Assembly: GCA_003586115.2 (NCBI GenBank)
Contig: QVOM02000071.1
Span: 1,513,216 to 1,577,215, forward strand
DNA: 64,000 bases
Source of the DNA: Salvator merianae
Taxonomy: Eukaryota > Chordata > Lepidosauria > Squamata > Teiidae
Direction of reading: 5' to 3'
This document shows positions 46,701-59,264 of this stretch, in pieces (the stretch's first letter is position 1; every line of letters starts with the position of its first letter). The notes beneath the pieces were generated by a model. It saw only the letters and a list, made by a program, of their open reading frames with translations, was not told the origin of the DNA and ran no database searches. Both the position numbers and the translations under genes were made by a program.

Positions 46701-47574
46701 TCAACCTTATCCAGAAGATTCCTGGCATAAATTTTTGCCACGATGTCTATCAAACTTATCAGACAATAGTTTTTTGGATTAGCCTTGTTGCCCTTTTTAA
46801 AAATAGGCACAATAATACTCATTTTCCAGCCATTCAGGACCAAACATGACTGGTTTCTGTGTGTAAAAAGGCCAGCTAAAAGCCTTTTACACCAATCAGG
46901 GCTTTGTTTAAAGAGTTCAGCAGGTAAAAAGTCTTCTCCAGGGGTTTTATTAGCTTTCAGGTGCTTTATAATCCGTTGGACTTCAGCTGGTAGAACCGGT
47001 TGCCAGTCTAACAAGGAAGCTCTGCTTGTGATTGGCTCTGGTCGTCCACCAATATATGTTGACCCGACTGGATTAAAAAGCTCTCTATAAAAATCTTCCC
47101 ATATGACTGCAGGGATGGGTGCATTCGAAGAAAACCTCACTTCTTTCAATTTATTTGCAACCAAATTCCCCCAAAAAATAGAGTTTCATGACTTAACAGA
47201 TAGCTCCAGATCTGCCCAGACTTTCACATTATAAGCTGCCTTCTTTGCTGAAAGGAGAGATTTACATTGGCAGATCTTGTGTGTGGTTGTGCAGAGCAAG
47301 TCTCATAGCCTGCTTCACCTGTTTCCTCTTTTTCCTGCAGTCTGAGTCAAACCAAGAATTTAACCAAGATGGAGGGGGTCAACTGTTAAGGAACCCTTAA
47401 GGCTGTCGCTGATTTTGTCATAAGCGCTAAAGACCACATCTAGTTTGTTAGATGCCCATTGGATTGCCTGTTTCAGCTCATCTCCTTCTGTAGACTGGAG
47501 GAATGCCTCTATTCACTGTAAATCAACAAATTGCCACCTCAGTCATTTGTTTTGAAGTATTTTCATAGAATGTA

Positions 47575-49035
47575 AGGAAGTGATATCACCACTCGTGCAC
47601 ATTTCGTCTTTTCGCTTCTCAGCAAAACGAAGCCGGCAAAGTAAGTTTTTGCACGGAAAACCCAAGACTGAAAGATGCTGGCTTCACTTTCGTTGCCAAG
47701 CCTTTCGCACATGGCTTCGTTGCCAGCCATTGGCCAGCCCGCTGGCTCTGTACCCATCCACCCTTAAAGATATGAGCTGCCACCGTTTTTTTTTTTTAAT
47801 GGTGGCAGTTCATATCTTTAAGGGTGAATGGGCATAGAAGCAGCAGGCTGGGCAATTGCTGCCAATAAAGCCATGTGCCGCCCCTGAATACACACACACG
47901 CGCACACACATGCACACACAAGAAAAATAAAAAAGAAAAGTAAAAGAAAAGAAAACTCACCGTTCGTTGACCCGTCCGTGTCCTTTTCAAGCCCTCCGGC
48001 TCGTTTGCTTCCCCCTCTCATCAGAGAAACCTCTATTGGATGCCCGTTTCCCTGGCAGCAGGGAAATGAGGCATCCAATAGGCTGGTGTAGCAGTCAGTC
48101 AAATATACTGACCAAATGCTGACACGACCACAGCAGCCAGTAGAAATTCTACTTTCGCCAAGTTGGAGGAAGTAGAACTTTTACTAGGCTGCTGCAGCAG
48201 TCAACGGCAGCGAAAGAAAAGGTAAGTTTTCACTGTTCACATTCGTGTTACGATTTTTAAAATTATTATTATTATTGTATTTCAAATATATAAAATTACA
48301 GTTTACATAACATTCTTATATCGCTATTATTATCAAGTTCCTCCTTCATTAACAGTTTCTTCTAAACTTCATGTTCTTCAATGTCCTGTTCTCCTTCCTT
48401 CTTTTTTTTTTCACCGAAACTCTTCTTTCTTTTTCACTCTTCGAATCCAGCAATCACAAGTCCATTGTCCAGCTCTTGCAGAAAGTCAATAAAGGGTTTC
48501 CAGTTCCTGTAAAACCTATCAACTGTCTTATTTCTCAAAAGATTTGTCAGTTTGTCCATCTCGGCTAGCTCCATCATTTTAACTAACCAATCCCCCACCA
48601 TTGGTATTATCTCCCCTTTCCACATCTGAGCATATACAATTCTGGCAGCAGTTACCATATTTTGCAATAACACATTGACACCTTCAACATTATTTCCCTC
48701 TATCCCCAGTAGGAACAATTCCGGTCTAAAAGGAATGTTCATCTTTAAGATTTTCTGCATAACTATGTGAATTTGAACCCAAAACTTTTTGGTTTTTACA
48801 CAAGTCCACCACATATGATAAAAAGTACCCTCATGCTTCTTACATTTCCAACATTTACTTGACATGCCTTGATACATTTTTGAAATTCTAGAAGGTGTTA
48901 GGTATCATCGATACATCATCTTATATATATTCTCTTTCAACATGTTACGATTTTTAAAATGGGGTTTTCCTCCTTTGCAGGAAAACAGCAAAAACGCTGT
49001 TTTTGTGCAAAAGGCGAAGGTGGGAGTCTAAGATC
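47575..49035. mobile_element. Multi-hairpin foldback insertion in the Vingi-like LINE
   Basis: Sequence foreign to the LINE, rich in palindromes: 47759-47784 pairs with 47801-47826 (25 of 26 bases, T-run loop), extended by weaker pairing outward; attggatgcc pairs with ggcatccaat near 48.04-48.08 kb; cagcagccagtagaa pairs with ttactaggctgctg near 48.13-48.2 kb. Ends approximate. A (CA)n tract is at 47889-47920. Itself interrupted by an L1 at 48264-48942. Confidence 0.55.
48264..48942 (-). mobile_element. Young 5'-truncated L1 with 18-bp target duplication
   Basis: Flanked by perfect 18-bp repeats tgttacgatttttaaaat (48246-48263 and 48943-48960). The minus strand has a 147-codon open frame of the L1 ORF2 C-terminus (MSSKCWKCKKHEGTFYHMWW with the C..C...H type zinc motif, NMVTAARIVYAQMWKGE, LTNLLRNKT). 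The 3' tail is (AAT)n rather than plain poly(A). Related to the C-terminal part of the L1 at 43.8 kb. Confidence 0.92.
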
Positions 49036-50409
49036 TGAATGTAGATAGCAGGCTGCTGAGAGAGGTTGATGGAGTTAGCCTGAGGTCTGAAAAGAAGGAA
49101 GCATACTCATACAACACACATATGAAATCCAATACACTACTAGCTTTTACAGTATAATAGAAATCTTTGCTTGTTCCTCTAACAATGAATAGATTAAACT
49201 TACGTAATATGGAGGCTAGAGCCAGACCTGCCTTTTTTTTCCGCTGATCCCTTGAGTACTAAACTGAATTGAAAATTGGACCATCTGCGGGGATGCGACA
49301 GGCATAAGCCAACTTGTCCACTGAGTCCCCAGTATTGCATTGAAGTCGTCTACTGTGATGATAAGTGCAGTTGGGAATAAAGTACAAATTTCATCAAGGG
49401 CAAGCTCAAAAACAGTCCACAGGTCTGGAGTGGAAAATTTAGAGGAAACAGGGGGTATATGTGCATTTAATATGATTATGTTAATATTAACCTTGGAAGG
49501 TTGGAATCTTGATCTTGCAATTAAGCTTGAATCCCCTGATAGCTTGATCACAAGGAAGTTTGAACAGGCGGCTAGGGTGTCCTGGTGGATTTCTTCTTCC
49601 TTCCAGCCAAATTCCCCTTTAACCAGAAGGGCCAGCCCTCCATTGGGTCTTGGTTTGTTTAGTCAAAAATACACCTACGTATTTAGCCTTCTTTTCTATA
49701 TCAAATCCAGATTTTCTTCCAAGTTCTTTTTGTTCCTTCAGTCCCATATTTTTTACTAGTATTTTAATCTTTTTCTCATTAATTTTCAAACCCGACACCT
49801 TCCCAAATGTCTCTGTCAGAAATTTTACTGTTTCTGTTGATTCATTGAGTCTTTTAAGTTAATCACTACATCGTCTGCAAAGGCTCTTATTCTGTACACT
49901 TCTCTTTTAACCTTCAAACGTTCAGTATTACTCTCCTGCCTTATTGCCCTACTCAGTACCTACAATGCCAATATAAATAAAAGTGGTGAAAGTGAACTTC
50001 CTTACCTTGTACCTTTTTGTATTGGAAAATCTTGTGAGGCTTCACCATTGGTTACAAGTTGAGCTCACTGAGTAGAATATATTGCCTTAATCCATTTTAT
50101 AAAATCCTCTCCAAAGTTCATCTTGTCTAGAATATTAAACATAAAAGTCCAATTCAGATTGCCAAAAACTTTTTCTGCATCCAGAAAGATTAACGCCGCT
50201 TGAACCTCATTAAGGCTATCTATCTATTCTGTAACATTAATTATAGTCCTTATATTATCCTTCATTTGTCTCTTAGGAAGGAATCCAGCTCGGTCATGAT
50301 GGATGAATTCTTGTAACATAACTTTCAGCCTCGTTGGCATTATAGTTGCAAAAATTTTATAATCATTATTCAATAGCGATATCAGTCTGTAATTTTTTGG
50401 TAGCGTTAA

Positions 50410-50700
50410 GAAGAAGAAGAACTTGGTTTTTATACACCGCTTTTCTCGGCCGAAGCTGACTCAAAGCGGCTTACAAGGTTATTTTTCGCCCGAAGGCTTA
50501 CATCTGTCTATCTTCCACATCACACAATGTGATGCTCCCTATTTATCTACTTGCAATTACTTGCTTTCGAACAGCTAGGTTGGCTGGAGCTAGAGGCCAG
50601 TAGAGGGTGCTCATCCCCTCTACACAGCAGACAGGGGCCTTGAACTCCGATCCTCCTATTGAAAGATCAGTGCCTTAGCCTTCTGCGCCACCATGCCTCA
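50410..50700 (-). mobile_element. tRNA-derived SINE in L1
   Basis: Reading the minus strand from 50700: tgaggcatggtggcgcagaa carries a Pol III A-box-like stretch and ggagttcaaggcccc a B-box. The body is about 290 bp; the 3' part (gtaagccgctttgagtcagc) resembles an L2-type tail and ends in (CTT)n. Flanked by ttaa on both sides. L1 reading frame resumes after removal. Confidence 0.85.
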
Positions 50701-51299
50701 TTAAATCCTGACCCTCTTTTGAAATCAAGGTTATAAATGCTTTTCAATATTTTTCCACTATTTAATATATTATTTATTGTCATCAGTAACAGTATTTGGA
50801 GTTCTTCTTGAAAACTTTTATAATAAATAGCTGGACCTGATGCCTTTCCTCCCTTCATTTTCTTAATTGCTTCAAAAGGTTCCCTTGGTGTTACTCCTTG
50901 TTGTCGCAAATTTTGTTTTTCCAAGTAATCTTTAATGTCCTCCTCCAAAACTTCTTTCTTCTTGAACACCTTGAATTGGGTTCGATAGTGAATTGGCAAT
51001 CGGTGCAGCTCTTTTAAAACCAGTACAGCTCTTTTAAAACCAGTGTAACGTGCATCCAGCCAGTTGTTTGGGTCAGCAATCTAGGTAAGAGTTTGTGAGG
51101 GTATAATTATTATAGTGCCTATAAATTTCTATCATCAGAATATATCGCCTGAAATCATCAGAATATATCACCTTAAATTGATATATTGCCAGGATATGTT
51201 TCATGCTCAAAAACTCATAGTCCCCATATCTTGAGTGCTTTCTCTGTTGATACAAACTTTCTAGAGGTGTAAGCACAAGGGCAGAGTTTGCCTTAGGCA

Positions 51300-52800
51300 G
51301 GATCAGGTTGCATTAACACATACCCAATCTCTGTGTCTCTGGTATCACAGAAGAATGAGAGGGAGATTGGGATCTAGATGTTTTAGAATAGAATTAGAAG
51401 TAAATATTTTTTTTAATGGTTCAGATGCTTTCTGGCACTGTCTACCCAAATGAATTTGAGTAATTTTCATAATTTAATATGTTTTTGTCCCAGTTATCAG
51501 TTAATTTTTGTTCATTGACTGAACAGCAAAGGAGGTATTTACTTTTTCACACAGGTGATATAGATGTTGAATAACGTTTCTCCTTCAATAATTGAAATGA
51601 GAGGTAAAGAACTTATCTAGCATGTCCCTGATGATTTCATTAATGAATTGTTGAAAAAAACTGTGGGTCCATGACTGGTGATAGACTTCTCTAAGATCCA
51701 GTTTTGTGAACACATTCCACAGATGGTCAAATAGTAGTAGAGAGTACTTGTTCTTAAAGTGACTTTGTTTAGAGCCCAATAATCAGTATATAAGTGTGAT
51801 TCCTTTGACTTCTTTTCCACAAACAGGACAGGCATCAATGATGATGAATATATGAAGAACACGATGTTCTGTGTATGAATTACTTGGTTGGGTTTTTTTC
51901 TAAGAATTCTCGTAGAGTTCTGTTTCAGGCATTGAATATGCAGTAAATAGTATGCTGGCATATCTGCTCTGGGAAACATATTAATAGTGTAATCATGGGG
52001 TCTATGAGGGGGAAGTGAGTTAGGGTTTTTTTCTGTAAATACTTCCCAGAAATCATGGTAGGTTTCAGGTAATGTTGAGGCTGGAATTTCATGCAGTCTA
52101 GTGTAAATGGGAAAATTATCATTGCCAATCATGGGCATGTCCAATAACATGGCAGTGAGTGAATTATTTTCATAATGTGGAATTGGTGAGTCAAATCTCA
52201 TCATGCATTGGGACCAAATAATTGATAAGTCTTGTGAATTTAGCCAATCCAGAAATTGTGGACAGTAAGAGGTTTGAGTAACTAATAAATGCAATTCTTC
52301 ATGATAATGAGTTATGGTCTGCTAGGTAGCTGACTCCACATCCCCCTCAAGACCATCAAATGCTGTGAATTGAACTTATTAGGCCATTAAGGAAGTAGGT
52401 AAATAGAATAGGATTGGCCCTATTCCCAGTTGCGCAAGAAGGAAGGACTAGAAACAATGGGATGAAACTTCAAGGGAGTAGATACAGGCTAGATATTAGG
52501 AAAAACTTTCTGACCGTAAGGGCAATCAGTCATTGGAACAGGTTACCACAGGAGGTGGTGGGCTCTCCTTCGCTGGAGGTCTTCAAGGAAAGGCTGGACA
52601 GATATCTGTCTGGGATGCTTTAGTGAATCCTGCATTGAGCAGGGGGTTGGACTTGATGACCCTGGAGGTCCCTTCCAACTCTATGATTCTATGAACTTAC
52701 AAGAGTTGCTTCAGTTAGAATGTGGCTGACCCTAGAGTCTATCATTGCTTTAACTTCCAATCTCTGGACTCAGGAACTGTGATGTGTAAAGAAATTACAG
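51300..52800 (-). mobile_element. Ty3/gypsy protease-RT fragment, with CR1 inside
   Basis: The minus strand shows a protease remnant near 52.73 kb (IDSRVSHIL, active-site DSG changed to DSR) and a 225-codon open frame 51617-52294 (VFTEKNPNSLPPHRPHDYTI, PVLFVEKKSKESHLYTDY). This is the protease-to-RT junction of gypsy elements. A CR1 3' end interrupts it at 52379-52692. No LTR seen. Confidence 0.82.
52379..52692 (+). mobile_element. CR1 3' end, severely 5'-truncated
   Basis: Encodes the last CR1 ORF2 residues (YRLDIRKNFLTVRAISHWNR, EVVGSPSLEVFKERLDRYL), then the 3' UTR ending cttccaactctatgattcta. Flanked by gaactta at 52372-52378 and 52693-52699, possibly a target duplication. Same terminus as the CR1 at 4.66 kb. 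Confidence 0.88.
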
Positions 52801-52839
52801 ATGCTTCAAGAGTCCATAGACTGCATTAATGGGATCCTT

Positions 52840-55470
52840 ATTTCATCTTATCTTATTTAGGGAATTCATAATACTGCCCTATACTCCCATTCCAGGGTGA
52901 TTGATGATAAAAATTAAAATGCATTTAAAACAAAACAAATAAAATACAGTAAGTTAATTCTAAAACCCTAAGTTAAACAAATGGCTTCTGACAAGGCCTC
53001 AGAAACATCCCACGATTGATGCTTGATGTATTTCTGCAGACAGATTGTTCCAGAACCTGTGTGTCATAATTGAGAATGCTTTCCCTTGAGGCTGTGCCCC
53101 CAAACCTTCTCTAAAGATGGAAAAACAAGGAGAGTCTACTCAAAAGATCTTAATTATCAGGCAGGACCATATGAGAGGAGACATTCCTTCAAATATTTCA
53201 GGCCCAAGCCATTCAGGGCTTTAAACACCCAAAGTTGAATCTGGAAATGAAGAGGTTCTTTAGAGGTGCAACAATAATCTATCCAAGACATCACTGTGAC
53301 CATGTACTGTCTGTGAAGAAAGCCCTTTAGCTGTTTAACAATCCTAAACTTGGAGTAAGTATTTCTGGACACTGCTACTGTTTGAAGCGCAAGTGAAAGA
53401 CGTGGGTCCAGAATGACTCCCAAATTCCAAACCTGATCTTTACAGACGTGGGTCCCAAATGTAACTTAGTCAATAACCTGCTGTATATTAATTTCCTGGA
53501 CATAACCCAAAATGCACAGGACCTCCATCTTGTCAGGATTCAGTTTCAGCCAGTTGGACCACATCCCACTCATCACTGCCCGCAGGCATTGGTTAAGAAG
53601 CTTGACTGCATCATATGTTATAGATGGTCTGAGACATAGTGGTGAGTGTCATCCATATACTGATTTTACCTCACTCCAAATTCTTTGATGACCTCTTTCA
53701 GTAGTTTCATATAGATGTTAAAAAGCAAGGGGGATAGGACTGTCTCCTGAGGAACAAGTGAGTTTTCAAAATGAGGAACAAAAATCCCCCGTGATCGCTC
53801 TCTAACACCAGCCATGGAAATAAGACTGAAACAATCAAAGAGCAATGCTCGCACTTCCCAACTTCTAGAAGGATACTGTGTTGACAGTGTTGAAAGCCAC
53901 TGAGAGGAGTACCAGAAGGGTAGCATTCCCTTTGTCTTTTTCCCACTATACATTGTTCACCAGAGCAACCAAGGCAGTCTTTGTGTAATATCCAGTCCTG
54001 AAACCAGGTTGGAATCTGCTTCATCCAAACTTACTTGCAGTTGCACCATCACCACCTTCTCAGGGACCTTGGCCAGAAATGGAAGGTTGGTAAATGGGTT
54101 GTAATTATTCAAGACCTCTGGACCCAGGGAGGGCTTCTTAAGGAGAGGGTAAGCCACCATTTCCTTTAATAAAGTTAGAACCTCACCCTCCCCAAATAGA
54201 CATTAATCACTCACTAAACCTGAGGACACATCCCATGGTTTTCCTTAATCAGCCACCATGAAGGGGGCCCAAACTCCTGCAAGTAGCTTGTCCATGTCAT
54301 CAGCCTGCAACACCTGAAAATGATCCAACAGAATTGGACTAGATGGTATTCTTGGAATATTGAGAGAATTGCTCACAAGATCTGAGAAATTATATCTTCA
54401 AAGTGTCTAGCAAATTTGTCATAGTTGCCTTGGGTCGCTAGTATCAATCTTCTGCAAAAGAAGAGGAAACAAGCTTTTTCACCATGTGGAAAACCTCAGC
54501 TGGAAGGCTACCTGATGACATAATGGTGGCAGAGAAGTAAAACCTCTTTGCTGCCATCAATGCCACCTTATAGGCATTATAATGTGCTCTTAATTATGTC
54601 TGGTGAGATGCATTCTATAATTTCTGTCACTTACATTCTATCTGTCAACTCATCTTCTTCATAGCACATAGGTCAAGTGAAAACCAGGCATGCATGCATG
54701 TTCCACTGATGCATCAAGAACATTTAGCAGTGACTGCATCCAGAGCCCTCATCAACTCTTGATTCCAAAGAGAAATGAGAGACCTAAAGAAAGTGATGTC
54801 CTTGTCAACTGGAAACTCCCCAAGAGAATTCAGGAACCGATGCACTTCTAAAAGGCTCTGGGGGCAGATCATAACAGTAGATCCCCCACCCCTGTGGTGG
54901 AATGTTGTCACCAACAGATCAAACTTCAATAGAAAGTAATTTATCCGTGACAATAGGCTCATCACAAGCCCTCCTATTAATGCAACACTATCTAATTCCT
55001 CCAAAGCAAGCACTTGGTGGAGAGCATGTCAGAAGCAAGATGTGTTGAGACATCCTTATGGTCTGTCATGGAGGCCATGAAGTTCTGAACCAGATCACTG
55101 CAGGTCTCCTCCTCAGCACAACTGTGGTGGGAGTCTGTAGCACCACATAAGATCCTTCCAGGACATAAACTTAAGTGATATTAACAATGAAGGATCAACT
55201 GGACAATCAGAACTTTTGAAACTACATGCAGTTTTCAGGAGGGAAAGCAATGCATTTCCTCTCAGAAAAACTCTGAACATAAAAGTGTTGAACCAAACCA
55301 CCTGGAAACTGCAAACAGAACAAATGGCCAAACTTTTTAAGAAGATTGGCCTTTTTATCTAAACATTCATGCAAGGAGTCCATAGCCAAGAAAGAGGGTG
55401 AAAAACCTTCTGAAAGAGCAAATAATGGGTCATCAGTACAGTTGATAGACAGATGTCTGGGGGCTAGCAA
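52840..55470 (-). mobile_element. L2 LINE, reverse transcriptase and 3' end, decayed
   Basis: Right to left: an inter-domain region (LLEVHRFLNSLGEFPVDK near 54.8 kb), KPSLGPEVLNNYNPFTNLPF near 54.1 kb, FNIYMKLLKEVIKEFG and the active-site box YMDD near 53.65 kb, VILDPRLSLALQTVAV near 53.4 kb, LWVFKALNGLGLKYLKE near 53.2 kb, then the A/T-rich 3' tail near 52.9 kb. Frameshifts throughout. Confidence 0.82.
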
Positions 55471-55479
55471 GATATTCAT

Positions 55480-56165
55480 GATGCCTGAAGAATACCCTAG
55501 CTGCTATTAACTATCAAGGAGCAGGCAGAACAGCAGTATTTCCATATAGAACTGGGAAAGTCATGATGTGCCTGTCATGATAGTGATCTGCTTGCTTATA
55601 ATATCTGTATTGGTGCATGTTTTAGTTGTATGAAATGTAGATGTGGTGTTATGCCTTTATTTTCTCTAGCCATACAGAATGCAGCTGAGGGGGCAGAAGG
55701 AGGGGAGTGGCACCAGGGAAGTTATTCAGTTCTGAGATGGTATTTCAAGGGCACTGAACTGCTGGGACATGGTTTCTGTCGTGAGATAATACGGATTCCC
55801 ACCACTTTGAATACAGCAGGGGGGGATGGGTGGTTTGGGAGTACATTTGAGGCAAATTTGTAACTAGTTTCATTTTCAGCAAAGTTTAGATACTGCACAC
55901 TTTAATAAAGCTTTCTTCGTTTCCTATGAGAAGGGGATTATTTCAAAGTCTAAGCTGAGTATCACACACAATATTAGAACTTGGAGCCAAGCATTCTTAT
56001 GGATCCTCATGATTTTTATGAGAATCCTTTAACCAATATCAAATCACAGATTGCATTTGCAACTACAGATGCCTTCCATGATTTCATGGAAATCTGGAGG
56101 ATCTTGTGTAAAAGTATAAAGATCTATATCAATTTTCTCCTTGGATTTATTTATTGGGGTGTCAT
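55480..56165. other. Unassigned intronic sequence
   Basis: No signature recognised between the two oppositely oriented L2 copies. Confidence 0.4.
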
Positions 56166-56169
56166 TTTA

Positions 56170-57560
56170 TTACCAGTGGCTCAAGAAGCCCTCCCTGGAT
56201 CCATATGATTTAAACAACTATCACCTGCTGGCCAACATATTATTTTTGAGCAAGGTATTAGAGTGCTGTAGCTGTTCAACCACAGGCATACTTGGAAGAA
56301 ACTGATTATCTAGACCCATTTCAGTCTGGTTTCAGGCCCTTGGTCACCCCACTTGATGACCTTCTCTGGAAGAAAGACAAAGGGAATGTGACTCAGTTGG
56401 TTCTCCTGGATCTCTCAACAGCTTTTGATACCATTGAACATGATATTCTTCTGGAGAGACTACTGAGTTTAGGAGTTGGTGGCACTGTGTTACATTGGTT
56501 CCACTCCTATCTCCATGGCCAATTCCAGAGGGTAATTGTGGGGAGATTCCTGCTTCTCATCCTGGGAACTCAGGTGTGGGGTTCCTCAGGGTTAGATCTT
56601 ATCTCCCATGCTTTTCAATATTTATATGAAGCGCTGAGGAAGGTCATCAGGAGATTTGGAGTGAGGTGTCGTCAGTATGCAGATGACACCCAGCTCTAAA
56701 TCTTTGTGCCAACTGAATCAGGACAGGTGGTTGAAGCTGAATCCAGACAAGACAGAGGTGCTGTGTGACACGGGGTCTAGGGTCCATTAAGTGGGGAGGT
56801 ATCTGGCCCTTGATAGGGTTGCTTTGCCCTGGAAAGGACAGGGTGTACTCTTGGACTCCATGCTTACACTTGTAACTCAGGTGGATGCAGTGGCCAAGAA
56901 TGCATACCTCCAGCTACAGTTGGTTTGCCCGTTTGGTCACAGTAATCCATGCTTTGGTAACTTCCAGATTACTGGAACGTGCTTTACATGAGGCTGCCTT
57001 GAAGACAGTTTGAAGCTGCAACTGGTGCAGAATGCAGCAGCAAGACTGCTGACTGGAATGGCTGACCGGATGCATATCATGCTGGTTTTAAAATAGTTGT
57101 ACTGGCTGCAAATTCACTACTGAGCCCAATTCAAGGTGTTAACCTTAACCTATAGGGCCCTAAATGGCTTGGGTCCCAAATACCTAAAGGAACGTCTTCT
57201 CCCATATTAACCTGTCTGTGCCTTAAGGTCTGCAGATGAGGCCCTCCTGGTTGTATCACCACCTTCAATAGCTAGAGTGGTGGGCACCCGGGATAGGGCC
57301 TTTTCAGTGGTGGCCCTCATACTGTGGAATACTCTCCCCCTGAGGTGCGTCAAACTTCTTCACTTTACATATTTAGGAGAGCAGTGAAAACGCACCTATT
57401 TACCCTTGCCTTTGGCTAAAGGTATAGCTTTCCCTCCCCACTTTCAGGCTATTGCTTTATTGTGTACCTTTTATGTTCTGTTTTTTATTGTTGTAAACCA
57501 CCCAGAGACCTTCAGATATAGGGCAGGATAAAAATGCAAATAAATAAATAAATAAACTCT
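56170..57560 (+). mobile_element. L2 LINE, reverse transcriptase to 3' end
   Basis: A 135-codon frame at 56292-56699 carries LDPFQSGFRPLVTPLDDLL, QLVLLDLSTAFDTIEHDILL and CRQYADDTQL. It continues with L2 thumb (tgagcccaattcaaggtgtt near 57.12 kb) and the 3' UTR (gtaaaccacccagagacctt) with an (AAAT)n tail ending near 57558. Relatively well preserved. Confidence 0.88.
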
Positions 57561-58138
57561 TCTCCAACAAACTTGTTTCAACAATATTACAACAAGTGTA
57601 ATATAAAAAAGTAGTTTAAACTTTGAAAAACAAGACACTTTTCACTTGTTTGCTAAATATTTCTTGGATATATATAAATTATTAAACTACAAACCAGAGC
57701 TTGTGTTTTGGAGGAAATATTCTGAAGAAAATAGTATAAATGATTTAGTTGAAATATAATGCAATTTGTGGATGTTGGAGTTGTTTTGCATCTTTTTTTA
57801 AATCCCTGTAACAAAACCATGTACAGTATTGGACTGATCTCTGCAGGGATTTTATCCTCTGGGAGTATCTTAAAATTGTAAAATTTTATTACATTATCAT
57901 GTTTTTCAAATCGCAAACATAAAAAATACATCTATCCTTTTACTTGACTGCTCTGCTTATGCTGGTGAGGATGAAATGCCACTAAGCCATGTTATGATTA
58001 AGGCTGACTTGTTTCTTTGGAAAATATTGTGTTACATTCGTAAGAACAATTTGTTGTTATATGGAGGATTTCAAAATATTTTTGGATAAACAAAAAGATT
58101 CCTTCTCATGTATGTAACGTATTTTTACATTTATACAG
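57561..58138. other. End of last intron
   Basis: AT-rich sequence leading to the final acceptor; no repeat recognised. Confidence 0.4.
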
Positions 58139-58288
58139 GTTGTAGAATTAATTGACAAAGAAGATATTGACATTTCTACTAGTCAAGTAGTTGAGATCAT
58201 GTCATTATTGCAGAAGGAGGAGAAGATAGAAGAAAAAGAGAAAACCAAAGAGAAGATTGAGAAAGAAGCCGTAGAAATAAAGAATTAA
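58139..58288 (+). CDS. LETM1: LETM1 terminal coding exon with stop
   Basis: Acceptor ttatacag, then 49 codons and TAA at 58286-58288. It encodes [20 protein letters not shown], completing the EF-hand exiting region and a second helix, then a very acidic/basic tail ([19 protein letters not shown]) ending IKN. This tail is characteristic of LETM1. The preceding intron (38782-58138) is 19.4 kb and nearly all transposon sequence. The 3' UTR follows directly. Confidence 0.94.
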   Translation, partial: VVELIDKEDIDISTSQVVEIMSLLQKEEKIEEKEKTKEKIEKEAVEIKN

Positions 58289-59264
58289 TCTTCAGTTTGG
58301 TTTTTAAGGCAAAACTGAGTGGAATATTTTGTGTCCCTGTATAGTATTTCCTTGTTTTGTGAGAATGTAAACTAATCCAGGCTTCTTCTTTTTTTAAGGA
58401 GGTGCAGAATTAAATTTTCTCTGATTCAACACTGTTGATTTATCATTCCATTAAATTAAGAGGGATTTGAGTCTTCAAAAATGTATTTTTTTTATAAAAA
58501 AAAAAATCATGTGTACTCTTTATGCTGATTCAGTGCATGCTGGATTCTCCAGGGCATCTGTTTAATTAAGAATTTCCTTATACGGCAGAAAGAAATGTCA
58601 AGTTGTTCTAAAAGTAATTTGTTGTGCAGTTACGCTTTGTACAACAAAAGAGCTAGTGACGAGTAGGCATGTGCTGTGGATCAGGACCACAATCTTTTTT
58701 TCTTTTCCTGGTTGCACCAAGTCTCCTCTCTGCTCTCCAGTACATAGTGCAAAAATACAACAATTCGAGAGGTTGAAAACTCAACATACTGCACATGCCA
58801 AGTGTTGAGAAGTATCCCAAATATTTTCTAAAATCTTATCAATTCCATTTTAAAATTGCTTGCCCAGAAAAACATGCTGATTCTGAAAGTGTTGTTGGCT
58901 GCCTTGTCTAATACAGTTAACATTTCTAGAACTATGCATTGTCCAGACATTAAAAGCATCAGACAATATTTTGTCATAGCTGGCTCTGCCAGTTTTACCA
59001 CACTAAATGAAATGTGTGCAAAAAGTGAAAAAAAATACTGCACTGCTTGCCAATAGTGTCCATACCATATTCACCTATGTCTCTGCTGGCAACCTTCTTC
59101 CACCACTGCCCAACTAATATTAGAATCTCCTATCAAAGGTTCTTTCTCCTTTAAATGACACAGTTCAGCCACTGCTTCCAGACCAGTGCAATTTTGTTCC
59201 TTTTCTGGAAGTTGATCATTGTGAATTTGTAGACAGAATGAGTTTTTCGCCTGCACCATAGTGG

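Larger units (their letters stand above)
45398..49653 (-). mobile_element. Vingi-like (I-group) LINE inserted in L1
   Basis: Flanked by tttgtttagtc at 45387-45397 and 49654-49664. Right to left: endonuclease remnant (IITVDDFNAILG near 49.35 kb), RT N-terminus (IVPIFKKGNKANPKNYCLIS near 46.77 kb), YSDDMAL box near 46.66 kb, ILFYGTEIWG near 46.31 kb, and a C-terminal Cys/His region ending AMKIRDDHQ near 45.55 kb. The RT centre is deleted at about 46680, just before the YSDD box. Clade name is from memory of squamate elements and not certain. Confidence 0.75.
43808..50969 (-). mobile_element. L1 LINE (5'-truncated), host of the nested insertions
   Basis: Flanked by cttgaattg at 43799-43807 and 50970-50978 (target duplication). 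The T-run at 43811-43818 is the inverted poly(A). L1 pieces: 49654-50969 (FKKKEVLEEDIKDYLEKQNL, KYYKSFQEEL-like, NYRLISLLNNDYKIFA, AFADDVV at 49.87 kb) and 43808-45397 (thumb and C-terminal part, KNWNSFIDFLQESDL at the end). Total L1 about 2.6 kb. It holds a Vingi-like LINE and a SINE. Confidence 0.85.
43738..51060 (-). mobile_element. L2 LINE fragment, minus strand, split by L1
   Basis: Only 43738-43807 and 50970-51060 are L2. They join across the L1 to give the L2 thumb sequence: the right piece reads LHRLPIHYRTQF and the left piece (on the minus strand) follows with K.LSLTYYKALNDLG. The join is at the 9-bp repeat cttgaattg present on both sides. Confidence 0.7.

Noticed and set aside
915..58288. 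LETM2 instead of LETM1
   Set aside because: The SETLKDTAPV linker and the EF-hand plus Lys/Glu tail match LETM1; the LETM2 I recall in mammals ends before this region. A full-length alignment would settle it.
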